Shown here piece by piece: positions 21,263 to 32,046 of a DNA stretch of 64,000 bases. How positions within the stretch are numbered: the stretch's first letter is position 1; each line of letters opens with the position of its first letter. The notes below the pieces were generated by a model. That model saw only the letters and a list, made by a program, of their open reading frames with translations. It ran no database searches and had not been told where the DNA came from. The stretch spans positions 620,001 to 684,000 of the forward strand of contig NW_024881711.1 in the NCBI RefSeq assembly GCF_019059575.1. Direction: 5' to 3'. Both the position numbers and the translations under genes were made by a program. This DNA is from Amphibalanus amphitrite (taxonomy: Eukaryota; Arthropoda; Thecostraca; Balanomorpha; Balanidae).

Positions 21263-24200
21263 TTACTCTAGATCGGAGTCGGACCTCACCACTACCATCT
21301 TGTGTATTGGGCGCAGATACACAGAGGTGCTAGTCTTAACGAGAGCCTTTCTCACCTTGCCATCTCGGCTGGGAAGAACCTCCTGTACCTTCCCCATCTG
21401 CCACTGGCCTCGCTGCACATTCTCGTCTACTAGCAAGACTACATCCCCAGGCTCCAGGTTGCGAGACTCCTGCGTCCACCTCTGCCGAGACTGCAGTGAG
21501 AGCAGGTACTCGCTCCTCCAGCGAGTCCAAAATTGCTGCGCCAAGTACTGGACATGACGCCAACGGCGTCGGGAGAACGAGTCGGCCTCTCGAAACTCGC
21601 CTGGAATCGGCCCAGGACGGCCCCTCAGGAACAGCAAGTGTCCCGGAGTCAGGGGTTCCACATCGCCATCAGCGGTAGACACGTAAGTCAGAGGGCGGTC
21701 ATTCATAATGGACTCTATCTCACAGAAGAGGGTCTGCAACGACTCATCGTCCACCCGCTGCTGCGTCGGCATGGACCTCCAAATCTTTCTGAACGTCCTG
21801 ATTTGCCTCTCCACTCCACCGGAAAAGTGAGAGGCAGTTGGAGGGTTGAACCTCCAGTCGATACCCCTCTGAAGAGCAGCACGCTGGAGATCACGGCTGC
21901 TTACGTCCCTCAGCGCTTCTCGGAGCTCTCGATCAGCGCCAGTCATGTTGGTACCCATATCACTCCGCACCTGACGGATCTGCCCCCGGCGGGCACTGAT
22001 ACGTCGGACGGCGTTGATGAGGGAATCGGTGCGGAGAGAATCTAAAACCTCTATATGAACACCGCGCGTGACAACACAGATACACATCAGACCGTACCTT
22101 TTCTTCTCCCCCCGTCCAGCCTTAACTAAAATCGGACCAAATACATCTAACAAGACGGAAGAGAACGCTGGCGTGTCACCGGACACGCGCTCCTCCGGCA
22201 GGTCTGCCATCAGCTGCCGCTGAGGACGGGCATTGACCTTCCGGCACACGACACAGTTTCGGATCAGCCTCCGGACCTCCGGTCCGGCACCCAGAACCCA
22301 AAACCTCTCACGCAGCCTCCAGAAGGTATGGAGTCTGCCCTCGTGACCCACCTCAGCGTGAGCCTCCCTTATCACTAACCTAGTCACATGATGCCGCCTG
22401 GGCAGGATCACCGGGTGCTTGGCACTCACGGAGATACAGTCGGACCGCTCTAGCCTACCGCCCACCAGCAGCAGACCATCACTCAGTATAGGGCGTAGCT
22501 TCGCCAGCGGACTGTTCCGCCTGACGCTGACTGGACCATCGTCACACACACCGCTCGGGTACTCTGGCAGATCTCGCTGGACTCGGCGCAAGATCGCCAG
22601 CTCGGCGCCGCGTAGGTCTGACACCGTCAGAGAAGTCCGGACGGGCACTTCCCGGCGCCGCAGCCCTCGCCGTCTCGCCAAGCACCATCTTCGGAACTCA
22701 CCGCTCCGAAGAACATCGATGAACCGACGGTACCAAGCCACCGCTCGCTTAAGTCTAAAATAGGAAGAAAAATGCTGAATCAGCACGTCACACGGCTGAG
22801 CCGAATCAGCTCCGACCGCTGTCAGGGCGACCGGCACCGACTTCACCTCACTCGCCGGCAGGGCGGACGGAACAGCAGGCTCCACCGGCCAGCAGTCGAC
22901 GTCCCCCGCGAGAAAATCGGGCCCGCTCAACCAGGGTCCCAAGTCGGTCGGCGCACAGCCCCGAGAACCCACATCCGCTGGGTTCGCGTCCGTCGGCACG
23001 TATGACCACTCGCTTACCTCTGAGCCATCATGAATGTAAGCGAGCCTGTTAGCCACGAAAGTTTTGAATCGCGTCGTGCGATTCCGGATACAACTCAGGA
23101 CTATCATGCTGTCAGTCCACATATGAACAGTATCAAATCGGGTGCCCAACTCCCTCTGCAGTACTTTCCTCACTCTCACCGCCAACACAGCGGCGGCCAA
23201 CTCCAAGCGCGGAACTGACACAAACCTGATAGGGTTCACCAGCGATTTCCCCATCAGAAACGCCACAAACCGCTCCGTTTTACCCTCAGATGAGCGCACC
23301 TCCCGCCTGAGATACGCAACAGCCGAGTGCGCACTTTCACTGGCGTCAGCGAACACGTGCAGCTGGGTGGTCAGAACCTCCCCGGGTGGGCCCACGATAG
23401 ATCGATCTAGCCGGACCAGATCCAGCTCTCTAGCCCTGTCCAGCCACTCTCGCCACTCTTCCGCCAGTACGGCAGGAAGAAGGTCATCCCAGCCACAAGA
23501 GAGAGCGCACAGCTTCTGGACCAACACGCGTCCCGTCACGGTGACGGGGGAGACCACACCTAAGGGGTCAAAAACAGAGCTGACAGTGGACAATACACCA
23601 CGTCTGGACCAGGGCTTCTCCTCACCTCGGAACTGAAACCGGAAGGTGTCATCATCGACCGACCATCTGAGACCCAACGCACTCTCGGCGCAGAGTCGGT
23701 CCTTGTCGAGGTCCAGCTGTTTGACTTTCTTACCTCTGTCTTCCATGGGTACATACTTCAGGAACTGCGGACTGCTGCTGGTGAATTTAGTCATATTGAA
23801 CGCTCCCGTGGCGCACAGCGCCTTCAGATCCCGTGCCAGATGCACAGCATCCTCAACGGAGTCCACAGCACACAGTGCGTCATCCACATATGTGTTGCGA
23901 ATCAGAGCATCAGCGGCCTCCGGATAGCTCGATCTACCCTCCTCAGCGCACCGGCCCAGTGCGAAACTGGCGACACTCCCACTCGACACAGCTCCAAACA
24001 CATGAGACCTCATTCGCCAGAGTTGCACATCTCCGTCCGGATCGTTGTCACGGAACCACAGGAACCTCAACATGCTCGTGTCCGACTCTGGTACATGCAC
24101 CCTGTGGTACATGCTCTGAATGTCGCACGCAAAAGCGACCCGCCCCTCACGAAATCGACAGAGCACCCCCAGCAGGGAGTTCGTCAGAACAGGTCCCTTC

Positions 24201-25894
24201 CTCAGCAAGTCATTGAGACAGGTACCACCACTCTTAGCCGCGCAGTCAAATACCACGCGCAGCTTGCCCTTACCAGGCTCCCACACGCCATGGTGGGGGA
24301 GGTACCATACGGGACCTGTGACGTCATCGTCAGAGACTGGAACGGCGTACCCGTCATCGACCAGCGAGCTGATAACACGCCGGTACTGGTCAAAATACTC
24401 TGGGTCAGATCGGAACCGCCTCCGGAGTGAGTTCAACCGTCTGGCCGCCGTTCCGAAGCTGTCTGGCAGCTCTCCAAAATCGGTTTTGGGAAGGGGGATC
24501 TCAAAATGACCCTCCGAGTCCCGCCGGACGCCTGACTCGACGTCGGCTATCCACTCACGCTCCTCAAGGGAAAAACACTCACGGTCATCAGACAGGTCAC
24601 CAAAGTCCCGCTCGTACATGGCTCGAAACTGACAGCCTTCCGAGCAGTGATCACGGACACTCTGGGTAACCCCATCATCAGAATCGGTCGCCCTCTCGAC
24701 CCTCAGGAAGTTGACAGTCAGCCTGCCCCTCGAGACTGCTGTCCCAGGGACACGTCCGATCACATACCACCCCAACACGGTACGGATGGCACACAACCCC
24801 GCCTGGCCCTCAGGCGGAGCCCGGACCTCCCTGGCAAGAAGCAGTTCGGCACAGTTCGACCCAATCAGGATCCCCACAGGCGTGTCCACCTCTGTCAGCG
24901 CGACATCGGCGAGATGAGCGGCTGCCCTCAGCTCACTCCTCGGACACCTGTCCTCCTGAGTCACCGGCAGGGACGGAACGGTCATCAGAGGCGGCAGAGC
25001 ATGGAAAGCTCCCCCTCTCGCATCGGCCACCTGCACGCCCGACGCGAGGCACGTCTGAATCCGCCTCTTCCCGCTCCCCACCGTCTCGAGCACAACACTC
25101 GTCTCCTCGGTCTGGAGTCCCAACAAGGAAACAAGTCCGTCAGTTAGGAAAGATCCCGAGGAGCCCTGGTCCAAAAATCCGTTAGTGACGACCACTTTGC
25201 CGTCTGGACCACGGAGGCGCACAGCCACGACCGGCAGCGCCGTCCGATCGACACCTTGGAGTCCAAGGCTCGCACTGATCACGGCTCCGCTGTGGGAACC
25301 CGACCCCTCACCGCCGGGAGGTGGCGCCACAAATCCACCACGAGGGGGCGCCACACCATCTCCGCGCGGCGGCACCACCGCCGCCTCGGGCCGCAACTCC
25401 CGGCCGCCGCCGGCACCACGCCGCGCCACTGGCGGCTGGGCGGAAACCGGAGGGGCAGCTGGAACACCACGAGCGTCACAGTCGGGGTCCCGGTGCATCA
25501 CTGACGGGTGACGCCCACCGCAAGAGCGGCAAGTCAGCTGACTCCTGCAAGAGCGGGCACGGTGACCCTCCCTGAGGCACCCGAAACAAAGCCCCGCTCG
25601 TAACACCGTCCGACGCCTCTCAGGCCAGGGCCTCTCAAACATCCGCTGGCACCTGTCCAGCTCATGGCGACCGTCACAAAAAGGACACAGCCCTGACCCC
25701 GCGCCCGGTCGTGTGACCCGAGCTGCGCTCACCTTAAACCCGGGAGAGGACCTGGACACAGCCTCACGGCGCGCGGGTTCGGCACTACGAGGACCGAACA
25801 GAGGATTCCGCTTTACACGGACCTCAGCGGACAGAAACCCGACCAGGTTCGACAGGCGCACGGTCGAGCCCTCCTGAAGGAGTCTATCTGCCTC
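21263..25894 (-). CDS. BEL/Pao pol polyprotein (protease, reverse transcriptase, RNase H, integrase)
   Basis: One open frame of about 1540 codons. Counting from about 25861, the order is: cysteine/histidine knuckles near residues 60-130 (CPFCDGRH, CFGCLREGH, CRSCGGRH); an aspartic protease with FLDQGSS near 232; a Pao-type reverse transcriptase from about 510 to 720 with KLRVVFDCAA, FACDIQSMYHRV and YVDDAL near 658; RNase H with FADASESAHS near 835; an HH-CC-like CVVCRK; and integrase with DVFGP, RSDMGTN and GGVERQ (residues about 1240, 1300 and 1350). All catalytic acids that I could identify are present. The frame is open upstream only to 25894 and starts in a different frame from gag, so expression would need a frameshift. 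The protein would reverse-transcribe and integrate the element. Confidence 0.95.
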   Translation of the reverse strand, partial: EADRLLQEGSTVRLSNLVGFLSAEVRVKRNPLFGPRSAEPARREAVSRSSPGFKVSAARVTRPGAGSGLCPFCDGRHELDRCQRMFERPWPERRRTVLRAGLCFGCLREGHRARSCRSQLTCRSCGGRHPSVMHRDPDCDARGVPAAPPVSAQPPVARRGAGGGRELRPEAAVVPPRGDGVAPPRGGFVAPPPGGEGSGSHSGAVISASLGLQGVDRTALPVVAVRLRGPDGKVVVTNGFLDQGSSGSFLTDGLVSLLGLQTEETSVVLETVGSGKRRIQTCLASGVQVADARGGAFHALPPLMTVPSLPVTQEDRCPRSELRAAAHLADVALTEVDTPVGILIGSNCAELLLAREVRAPPEGQAGLCAIRTVLGWYVIGRVPGTAVSRGRLTVNFLRVERATDSDDGVTQSVRDHCSEGCQFRAMYERDFGDLSDDRECFSLEEREWIADVESGVRRDSEGHFEIPLPKTDFGELPDSFGTAARRLNSLRRRFRSDPEYFDQYRRVISSLVDDGYAVPVSDDDVTGPVWYLPHHGVWEPGKGKLRVVFDCAAKSGGTCLNDLLRKGPVLTNSLLGVLCRFREGRVAFACDIQSMYHRVHVPESDTSMLRFLWFRDNDPDGDVQLWRMRSHVFGAVSSGSVASFALGRCAEEGRSSYPEAADALIRNTYVDDALCAVDSVEDAVHLARDLKALCATGAFNMTKFTSSSPQFLKYVPMEDRGKKVKQLDLDKDRLCAESALGLRWSVDDDTFRFQFRGEEKPWSRRGVLSTVSSVFDPLGVVSPVTVTGRVLVQKLCALSCGWDDLLPAVLAEEWREWLDRARELDLVRLDRSIVGPPGEVLTTQLHVFADASESAHSAVAYLRREVRSSEGKTERFVAFLMGKSLVNPIRFVSVPRLELAAAVLAVRVRKVLQRELGTRFDTVHMWTDSMIVLSCIRNRTTRFKTFVANRLAYIHDGSEVSEWSYVPTDANPADVGSRGCAPTDLGPWLSGPDFLAGDVDCWPVEPAVPSALPASEVKSVPVALTAVGADSAQPCDVLIQHFSSYFRLKRAVAWYRRFIDVLRSGEFRRWCLARRRGLRRREVPVRTSLTVSDLRGAELAILRRVQRDLPEYPSGVCDDGPVSVRRNSPLAKLRPILSDGLLLVGGRLERSDCISVSAKHPVILPRRHHVTRLVIREAHAEVGHEGRLHTFWRLRERFWVLGAGPEVRRLIRNCVVCRKVNARPQRQLMADLPEERVSGDTPAFSSVLLDVFGPILVKAGRGEKKRYGLMCICVVTRGVHIEVLDSLRTDSLINAVRRISARRGQIRQVRSDMGTNMTGADRELREALRDVSSRDLQRAALQRGIDWRFNPPTASHFSGGVERQIRTFRKIWRSMPTQQRVDDESLQTLFCEIESIMNDRPLTYVSTADGDVEPLTPGHLLFLRGRPGPIPGEFREADSFSRRRWRHVQYLAQQFWTRWRSEYLLSLQSRQRWTQESRNLEPGDVVLLVDENVQRGQWQMGKVQEVLPSRDGKVRKALVKTSTSVYLRPIHKMVVVRSDSDLE

Positions 25895-26786
25895 TCATCC
25901 ACCGATCCTGGAGGTACGAGGGCAGCTTCGACATGACAAGGCGCAAGTTCGTTGGATGATCAAATTCACTCAGTTCCACACTCTCCATCGCGTTCATGAT
26001 CTCGGTCAAGAACAGAAGAAGCTGGTCCAGACTCTCAACATCGCCAGCGGCCACCTTAGGCCAGCCTCTCACCTGTTCGACATAGGAGTCGACCAGCCCC
26101 ACACTGTTGCCGTAGCGAACCTCCAGGAGCCGCTTTGCCTCTGCAAAACCAGCCTCCCCCAGGTGGAGACACCCTCGCACGAGCTGGTTGGGCTTTCCCT
26201 TCGTATATTGATCGAGATAAAAAAGAAGCTCATCTGGGTCCTCAGTCTTTGTTTCAATACGGGCCTGGAACGATCTAGTAAATAAACGATAGTCTCTTAT
26301 TTCGCCGCTGAACGGGCGGAGCTCTGCGGGGGGCAACAGGGACCGCTTGACCTGGGCACTGAGGGCCTCCCCCAGTGAGGGCTTACCCACCGGCTCGATC
26401 GGAACCTGCACCTGGGCCAACTCAGGCTCCACTAGGTGCCCTGCCTCTACCAACTCGCGTTCAAGTTTAAGCTGCTCCGACCTGGCCTGCAAAAGCGATT
26501 CGCGTGCCCTCACCGCCATCCGCTCCTGCTCTACGGCCTGTTCCTCCTTGAGGAGCTTAAGTTTCGCCAAAATAATCGATACATCTGTCGATGGCCCTCC
26601 AGTAGCTTCTCGGGGACTCACCTTATTCTCTGCCGGGTTTAACTGGTCCATCTCAGTCTCGAGGGCTGACCACAACCTATCCACTAAATCCTGCTTCTTA
26701 CCGGTTACCTCCAGCCCACGGGTCTCTAATTCCCGTTGCAGCTCTGTCAGCTTCAACCTTCCCAACTCCTCCTTAGTAGGCGCCAT
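25884..26786 (-). CDS. BEL/Pao gag with an N-terminal SAP-like domain
   Basis: I chose the ATG at 26786 (MAPTKEEL), 14 codons inside the longest frame, because the SAP-like helix-extension-helix (LGRLKLTELQRELETRGLEV, residues about 8-27) follows it directly. A charged coiled-coil stretch (residues about 65-115) is followed by the BEL gag core with LRPFSGEIRDYRLFTRSFQ and ending MSKLPSYLQDRWM. Gag proteins form the particle. The frame stops at 25884, two codons after RWM, where related elements continue straight into pol. The pol frame is open from 25894, so a single-base shift inside about 25884-25894 separates them. Confidence 0.9.
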   Translation of the reverse strand: MAPTKEELGRLKLTELQRELETRGLEVTGKKQDLVDRLWSALETEMDQLNPAENKVSPREATGGPSTDVSIILAKLKLLKEEQAVEQERMAVRARESLLQARSEQLKLERELVEAGHLVEPELAQVQVPIEPVGKPSLGEALSAQVKRSLLPPAELRPFSGEIRDYRLFTRSFQARIETKTEDPDELLFYLDQYTKGKPNQLVRGCLHLGEAGFAEAKRLLEVRYGNSVGLVDSYVEQVRGWPKVAAGDVESLDQLLLFLTEIMNAMESVELSEFDHPTNLRLVMSKLPSYLQDRWMRGR

Positions 26787-26799
26787 TTCAGGGTGAGGG

Positions 26800-27760
26800 A
26801 ATAGGAATCTGCACAGCGGGGATACCACAGACCTTCCACCCTCACTTATCTACTATCTAGACACTTAAAAACACTTCCCAGCACTGAGAGGATACCGCAT
26901 TCCTCAGCAATCACTTAATCTAAACACCTTAACCTAGACACTTCCCAGCAATATAAAAACACACCACATAACACAATTTAAAACCAGCGCAGGACCACCA
27001 CAGGATCACCCTTACCAGTCAACTCAGTCCAGCAGAAGCAGCAGGTAGCAGCAAACCTCAGACGGCCAGATCCTCCAGCTCCCAGCTCCGGCCGAACCAG
27101 GATGCCGGCACCAGGCAGCGAGGAGAGGCAGTCGCTGCTACTCAAGCAGATGCAGAGCTGAAGGTGCGGCTCCACGAAAGATGTCTCCGCCAGAGGGGCA
27201 CTCACCCGCTGGGAGCACCCTCTCAGCCCGTCCAGGGGCACACTACACTGCACGCACCAAGGGCGCGCACCACGCAGCGCCTCTCGCTGGCGCACACCAC
27301 GCAGCGCCTCTCGCTGGCGCACACCACGCAGCGCCTCTCGCTGGCGCACACCACGCAGCGCCTCTCGCTGGCGCACACCACTCAGCGCCTCTCGCTGGCG
27401 CACACAACTCAGCGCCTCTCGGGGGCGCACACCACTCAGCGCCTCTCGGGGGCGCACACCACTCAGCGCCTCTCGCCGGCGCACACCACTCTGCGCCAGC
27501 CAGCCGCGCACCACTCCGCGCCAGCCAGCCGCACACCACTCCGTGCCAGCCAGCCGCACACCACTCCGCGCCAGCCAGCCACACACCACTCAGGCAGAAT
27601 CCTGGAAGGCGCGGCGCGCAGCCGGTGCTGCAGCTCCAGAGGCAGATGAAGGCGCAGAGACTAAGCAGCAACTGTAGCTCCAGACGCAGCCGAAGGCGCA
27701 GAGAGGGAAGCCGCTACTGGGCTTCACCAGCAGATGAAGGCGCGGAGAAGGAAGCCGTAA
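26800..27760 (-). other. Leader region of the BEL/Pao provirus
   Basis: About 1 kb lies between the 5' LTR and gag. It contains the 27-bp tandem array listed separately and no recognised coding domain. A primer-binding site should start beside the LTR edge at 27761, but the sequence there (GTTACGGCTTCC on the minus strand) matched no tRNA tail that I recognise. Confidence 0.5.
27264..27592. repeat. 27-bp minisatellite in the BEL leader
   Basis: About eight units of CGCACACCACGCAGCGCCTC plus TCGCTGG grade into related units built on CACTCCGCGCCAGCCAGC. Period 27 keeps frames open on both strands (9-residue repeats such as REALRGVRQ), which explains the long frames here. Confidence 0.9.
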
Positions 27761-27761
27761 C

Positions 27762-29476
27762 TGTAGATGCAGATGGCCCCCGGCCACTGCTCGCGCCACC
27801 ATCGCCCGCATCTGCTCCCTGCCACCCCTCGGTCACCTGGCCACCTCAGAGACTTGGCCGTGGACAGATCTGTATTGGACCGCTCTGGATCCCGTCTTCG
27901 ATCATTTGATTGTTACTGCAAACACATCCACACAATACGAGCTCGAGTCAAATACCAGTTGGCACGATGCAAAATGGGTCACAACACAGCTCGGGGTCCA
28001 AGAACTCTGTTTAACATTCTACAAGTAAGTAAATAAATCAAGCAATACACAGCAGACGTTGAGGTATCGAAATTCAAAGCAAAGATAGACAATGAGCATC
28101 TTTAGTGATAACATACCGGCTTATCCAGTCTCTGGCGCGCTGCCAAACGACCACGGCGACCGAACTCACGAGGCCACCAGGGCAGCCTCCACAAACAAGC
28201 TCCACAGCTTGTCCTCCCCGAATCGGGGGCAACCGAGCCACTGTCCCGGAGAATCGAACATATCAGCTCATATAAACCGGTTTTCACATTAAAGTTATAC
28301 AACAAAACAAATATTCATCACATAAATTCAACTGAGTAGTTACCATATTAGATTCAGCAGTTACAAACCTCTAGAACCTCACTCACCGGTACCAAAATCC
28401 GGAGCACCCGCAACACATCCGCCTCCAATCATGGCGGGGAACGAAAAGACCGCCTTCCGCGCAGTCGGACTCGACATCAGAACCGGTCACGTGACTGCCA
28501 GCGCGGCATTCGAAATTCCGGAAAACACAATATCCGCTTACAACCAGCACAATCGGTGCCCTACGAGATAGTACAAATATTCCAATGATATTTCAAAAGC
28601 AATTAATTAACAACGCCATCTAATTAATGAAAACACGCGCACTATATCCCTACGCACAAGCGTTCAGCGGCCCGCCGCTCCAACGCGCACAGGGGGTGTC
28701 GAAGTCTAGTAGGAAAATCTGGCAAAAATTCCCTGCGTGACGTCACGTCGGGGATGACCGACGGCACCTTGCACTGAAAGATACGGCAGAACGGCTATTT
28801 TTGAAAAATGATTAAAAATACTTTTGTGCTGTTATGACGCATAAAACGCTTATCAGCATGTTCCTCATCATGTGATAAAGGCATATCCGTGGTCGAAAAT
28901 AGCTGAGCCCCTCCCAATTTCCAACCACCGACCTCATAAGCAAAGGATGTAAGCGTAATCCTTAAGGGCGACTTTCCTATACATATCCGTACATATGCGT
29001 CCTTATGGAAATCGGTAGTGTGGCGATTGGCGACGCGCGCGACATCTGTGTGGCGACCAAGTGGCGACTGTGGCGACACCTGGTGGCTGCTTTTCTGCTG
29101 TACGAAGGCATTGGGGTTTTGCCAGATGTGGTTCCTACTGCTACACCACTATGTTGACCCAATACTAGAAAAGTTATTTTGCTAGTAAAAGGCAAGCAAA
29201 TTGAAAGTTGATTTATAAAATTGCTTATAAATGATTACGAGATAATAATAAAGAAATTTTGATTGAATAATTATTTAAATAATCAACCGTGAAACTATAT
29301 TCTGGTAGGTTTAGTAGAAATAAGTCCGTGCAACCTTGTATTTAGGGCCTTGCAACGCGCACTTCGGCTCCTAGAGCCGCCGGTTTTATCGGGAAACGAG
29401 CACGAAGGATATGTGAAACGGGTCGGAAGACGGACAAGCTGCAGGAAAGGATAGGATAGGACGGGCGCCATCTACA
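27762..29476 (-). repeat. 5' LTR of the BEL/Pao provirus, split by a 662-bp insertion
   Basis: This has the same sequence and boundaries as 19982-21024. It is interrupted after CAACGCGCAC (28681-28690) and resumes with a second CAACGCGCAC at 29353-29362. Removing the 662-bp insertion and one duplicate leaves 1043 bp, exactly the length of the other LTR. Confidence 0.93.
28691..29352. mobile_element. 662-bp insertion with a 10-bp target duplication
   Basis: Its boundaries are exact because the uninterrupted LTR is available for comparison. It begins AGGGGGTGTCGAAGTC and ends TTTAGGGCCTTG. No clear terminal inverted repeat and no coding frame of note were seen. A 10-bp duplication points towards a MULE-type non-autonomous element, but the ends do not confirm it. 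TGACGTCA occurs near 28739. Confidence 0.8.
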
Positions 29477-30143
29477 TATACTTTTCAAAACCAATTTTCA
29501 GTACGTTTTTGATATCGTACAGCAATATAAATGGCACCTTCGTGTTTCTGAGCTCAAACTGCATCTGATAGGTATCTTTTTTGTTGAAAAATTTTATGTT
29601 CAAAATTCGATCTTTTCTGACCTGGAATTAAGACCTCACCTCCGATAAATTCAGCTAAAAATGACCTCAAATGACACAGACGACATTATATTCGCAATCT
29701 ACGAGTAAAATGGACCATAAAACACGTGTCACGTGACCGATACATGATATACAGTTTTCATAACCTAGGATGACCTGACCTTGACCTGAAAAATTCGAAG
29801 GAAAAGCTCGGTACCCTCAGGGTATCTAAGGCATATAGCAAGGAGTGCGTAAACCAAAAATGAGTCTGATCGGACTTGTCAGCCGGCGGTCAGAGCCTAA
29901 ATTGTAAACAAGCAAAAATGCCGATAATTTTTACTTTGACCTGACCTGTGACGTCATCGGTGACTTCGAGGTCAATGAAAATAGGTTTCTTTAGACAGTT
30001 TTTCCAGGGCTATCAGACACCGTTTGAATTTTGACGATCGGCCCAGTAGTTTCGGAGATAGGAGGGCGGGGGGGGGGCTCTGGAGAGCCCCCCCCCCCTC
30101 CTCAGTCACTCGCGTTATGGAAAATACCCCAGTCATGCGCGGG
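29477..30143. repeat. TTAA-type GGTCA-rich element, copy E, right piece
   Basis: It continues from 19981 after the TATAC duplication. It contains TGACCTGACC words (29770-29790, 29935-29950), GTGACGTCATCGGTGA as in other copies, the hairpin GGGGCTCTGGAGAGCCCC with flanking runs (30067-30101), and the end ATGCGCGGG at 30143 followed by TTTA. Confidence 0.75.
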
Positions 30144-30181
30144 TTTATAACCCCCTCACACTGCCCCACCAGATAATAATA

Positions 30182-31530
30182 GGGTAGGGTGGGGTAATTT
30201 GAACATGTGGGGCAATTTGAACATAGTGTGAATAACAGAAAATTACGGAAAATCCATAAGTGGCATGACAATAAGACCAATGGGAGAAATTATCGTAACT
30301 AAAAGGGCTATCATATGAACGGGGTTTAAAGTTTCAGGGAATGAAGATGTTGACGCACAGTGTAAAAAATCAATTTCGCCAGGAAAAACGCCTAACAACA
30401 CGTCATTGCAACTTCATTGCAGCGCAAAATCTTGCATTGCTAGCGCCTAATACGCAACGGCTTTTGTTGTATAATGACCTAATCAGTGCCTTCAATCCAA
30501 GAAATTTGCTTTTGAACCCTGTTTTTTATAATGGCAAAATAACTTTTAGCGTGGGGTAATTTGAACATAGTGTGAGAATTTGAATGAAGACAGGGATAGC
30601 TCCGAAAAAACAACGCCCCCAGTTTTTTTTTTGCCAATGCTTTCGACCCAAGGCAGTAGCAGATAAGTGATGCCAGTTTTAGAAAAGTTACGTCTAATAT
30701 CCGTCTAATGTCCGGCATTTTTGTTGATTTTCCGTCCAAAAATGTTAAAGTCAACTATTTGTCCAAATATGTCCGAAAATTATGCAGCTATCAACACTCA
30801 AAACCGTCATTTATATTGCTTATCATGTAATTTTACCAGCCGAAAAGTGTTCATTATATTGAGAGCTTAACAAGCTTTTCATTCGCCAATCAATGCTATG
30901 CACGATTACTTTATAAAAAGTGCTGAAGTGTAGCAAGCCATCGTCCAATGTTGTCCAGTCTGCTACCTTTGTCCAACCAATTCCGAATTGGACATTGGAC
31001 AAAATCAGAACTCCAAATGTCCGGGTTTCGATTGGCACCACTATAAGAGATGTAGTACGGTTGGGAGAGTTTTTATCGAACAAAAATGATAGACGTTCTG
31101 TTAATTGAAGAGGGGCGAATTCTGTCAACTGACCGGTGTGCAGCGTGCAGATATTGCTACTCTGCAACTGTTATTTTTGCTGTTGTGTTGATTTTTCAAG
31201 TGAAGGTATGTTTAGAATTGTTCTGCCTATTTGTTTATGGGTCAAACAACATCGGTGTTGGCGAGACTATCGTTTTTGTGACAGGTAAAGGCATTATGTT
31301 CAAATTACCCCACGGTGGGGCAATTTGAACACACCGTGACTTGGTGGAGAAGTGAGGCTATGCTATTCAACTCATTCAAGGTATGCTCGGCTCGTCCAAA
31401 AATGAGGCTTGCATGGTGAAAGCAAGTGACACTTGCGCTACTGAAGCAGTTTTTCTTCATCCAGGGTTGAACTGGAATTTGGTACAACGGAGAAGACGTA
31501 AAAATATGTTCAAATTACCCCACACTACCC
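30182..31530. mobile_element. TA-flanked GGGTAGGG-type element (1349 bp)
   Basis: The left end GGGTAGGGTGGGGTAATTTG is matched by the right end's inverse GGGTAGTGTGGGGTAATTTG, and both arms continue as AACAT. TA flanks both sides (30180-30181 and 31531-31532). Internal copies of TTCAAATTACCCCAC and its inverse lie near 31298-31330 and 30555. No transposase was recognised. Confidence 0.8.
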
Positions 31531-31582
31531 TAAGCATACAAAGAATGAAACCTTAGTTTTGGACCCGCTACACCTTTTCTAA

Positions 31583-32001
31583 TGGCCGCCCCACACTGGA
31601 ACTCGCACGCGGGTTGCGAGTTTTTGGGTTTTCGGGTTTATTCAAAATCAAATGATACAAACTAAGCTGAGTGACCCACACTACCATCTAATAAGCGAGT
31701 CTGCATGTTTTTAGCTTGCGAGCGACCTTGCATCGCATTCCAAAAGTTGATTTTGAGCCAACTTTCGATTTTCCTCGCTGCGAGGTCTGCGAGGTTTGCG
31801 GGTTTTTCGTTGGTGTCGAATTTTGGTTCGTTGCGCTGGTATTGCGACTATATGTAATTTTCTGAAGGTGTACCGGCTTCATTGCATTCATAAAGTTACC
31901 ATAAGGTAACGGTCTAATCAGTCTATGAATTAGTATTATGCCCGCAAACTCAAAACCCGCAAACTCGCAACCCGCATGCGAGTTCCAGTGTGGGGCGGCC
32001 T
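31583..32001. mobile_element. Short inverted-repeat element with a 3-bp TAA duplication (419 bp)
   Basis: The ends are TGGCCGCCCCACACTGGAAC and its inverse GTTCCAGTGTGGGGCGGCC+T, with the match continuing through the CTCGCA/TGCGAG and GGGTTGCGAG words. TAA occurs at 31580-31582 and 32002-32004. The size and 3-bp duplication suit a PIF/Harbinger-type MITE. Confidence 0.7.
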
Positions 32002-32046
32002 TAAGTCGGTCACCTTTTCTAAGAGAAAACACCTTTTACACCTTGA

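Larger units (their letters stand above)
19982..29476 (-). mobile_element. BEL/Pao LTR retrotransposon, nearly complete provirus
   Basis: Two direct repeats (19982-21024, and 27762-29476 minus an insertion) begin TGTAGATG and end CATCTACA. A 5-bp duplication TATAC flanks the whole unit (19977-19981 and 29477-29481). Coding is on the minus strand: gag (25884-26786) then pol (to 21263) in the order nucleocapsid, protease, reverse transcriptase, RNase H, integrase. The 5' LTR is the high-coordinate one. I saw no differences between the LTRs in the stretches I compared, which implies a young insertion. Damage consists of a one-base frame change between gag and pol and a 662-bp insertion in the 5' LTR. 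Confidence 0.95.

Noticed and set aside
21496..25575. Plus-strand open frames across the BEL provirus
   Set aside because: They are opposite-strand shadows of pol; the minus strand carries all catalytic motifs.
27180..27909. A 242-codon plus-strand gene across the BEL leader
   Set aside because: It is driven by the 27-bp repeat and runs into the LTR; a similar frame is open on the other strand.
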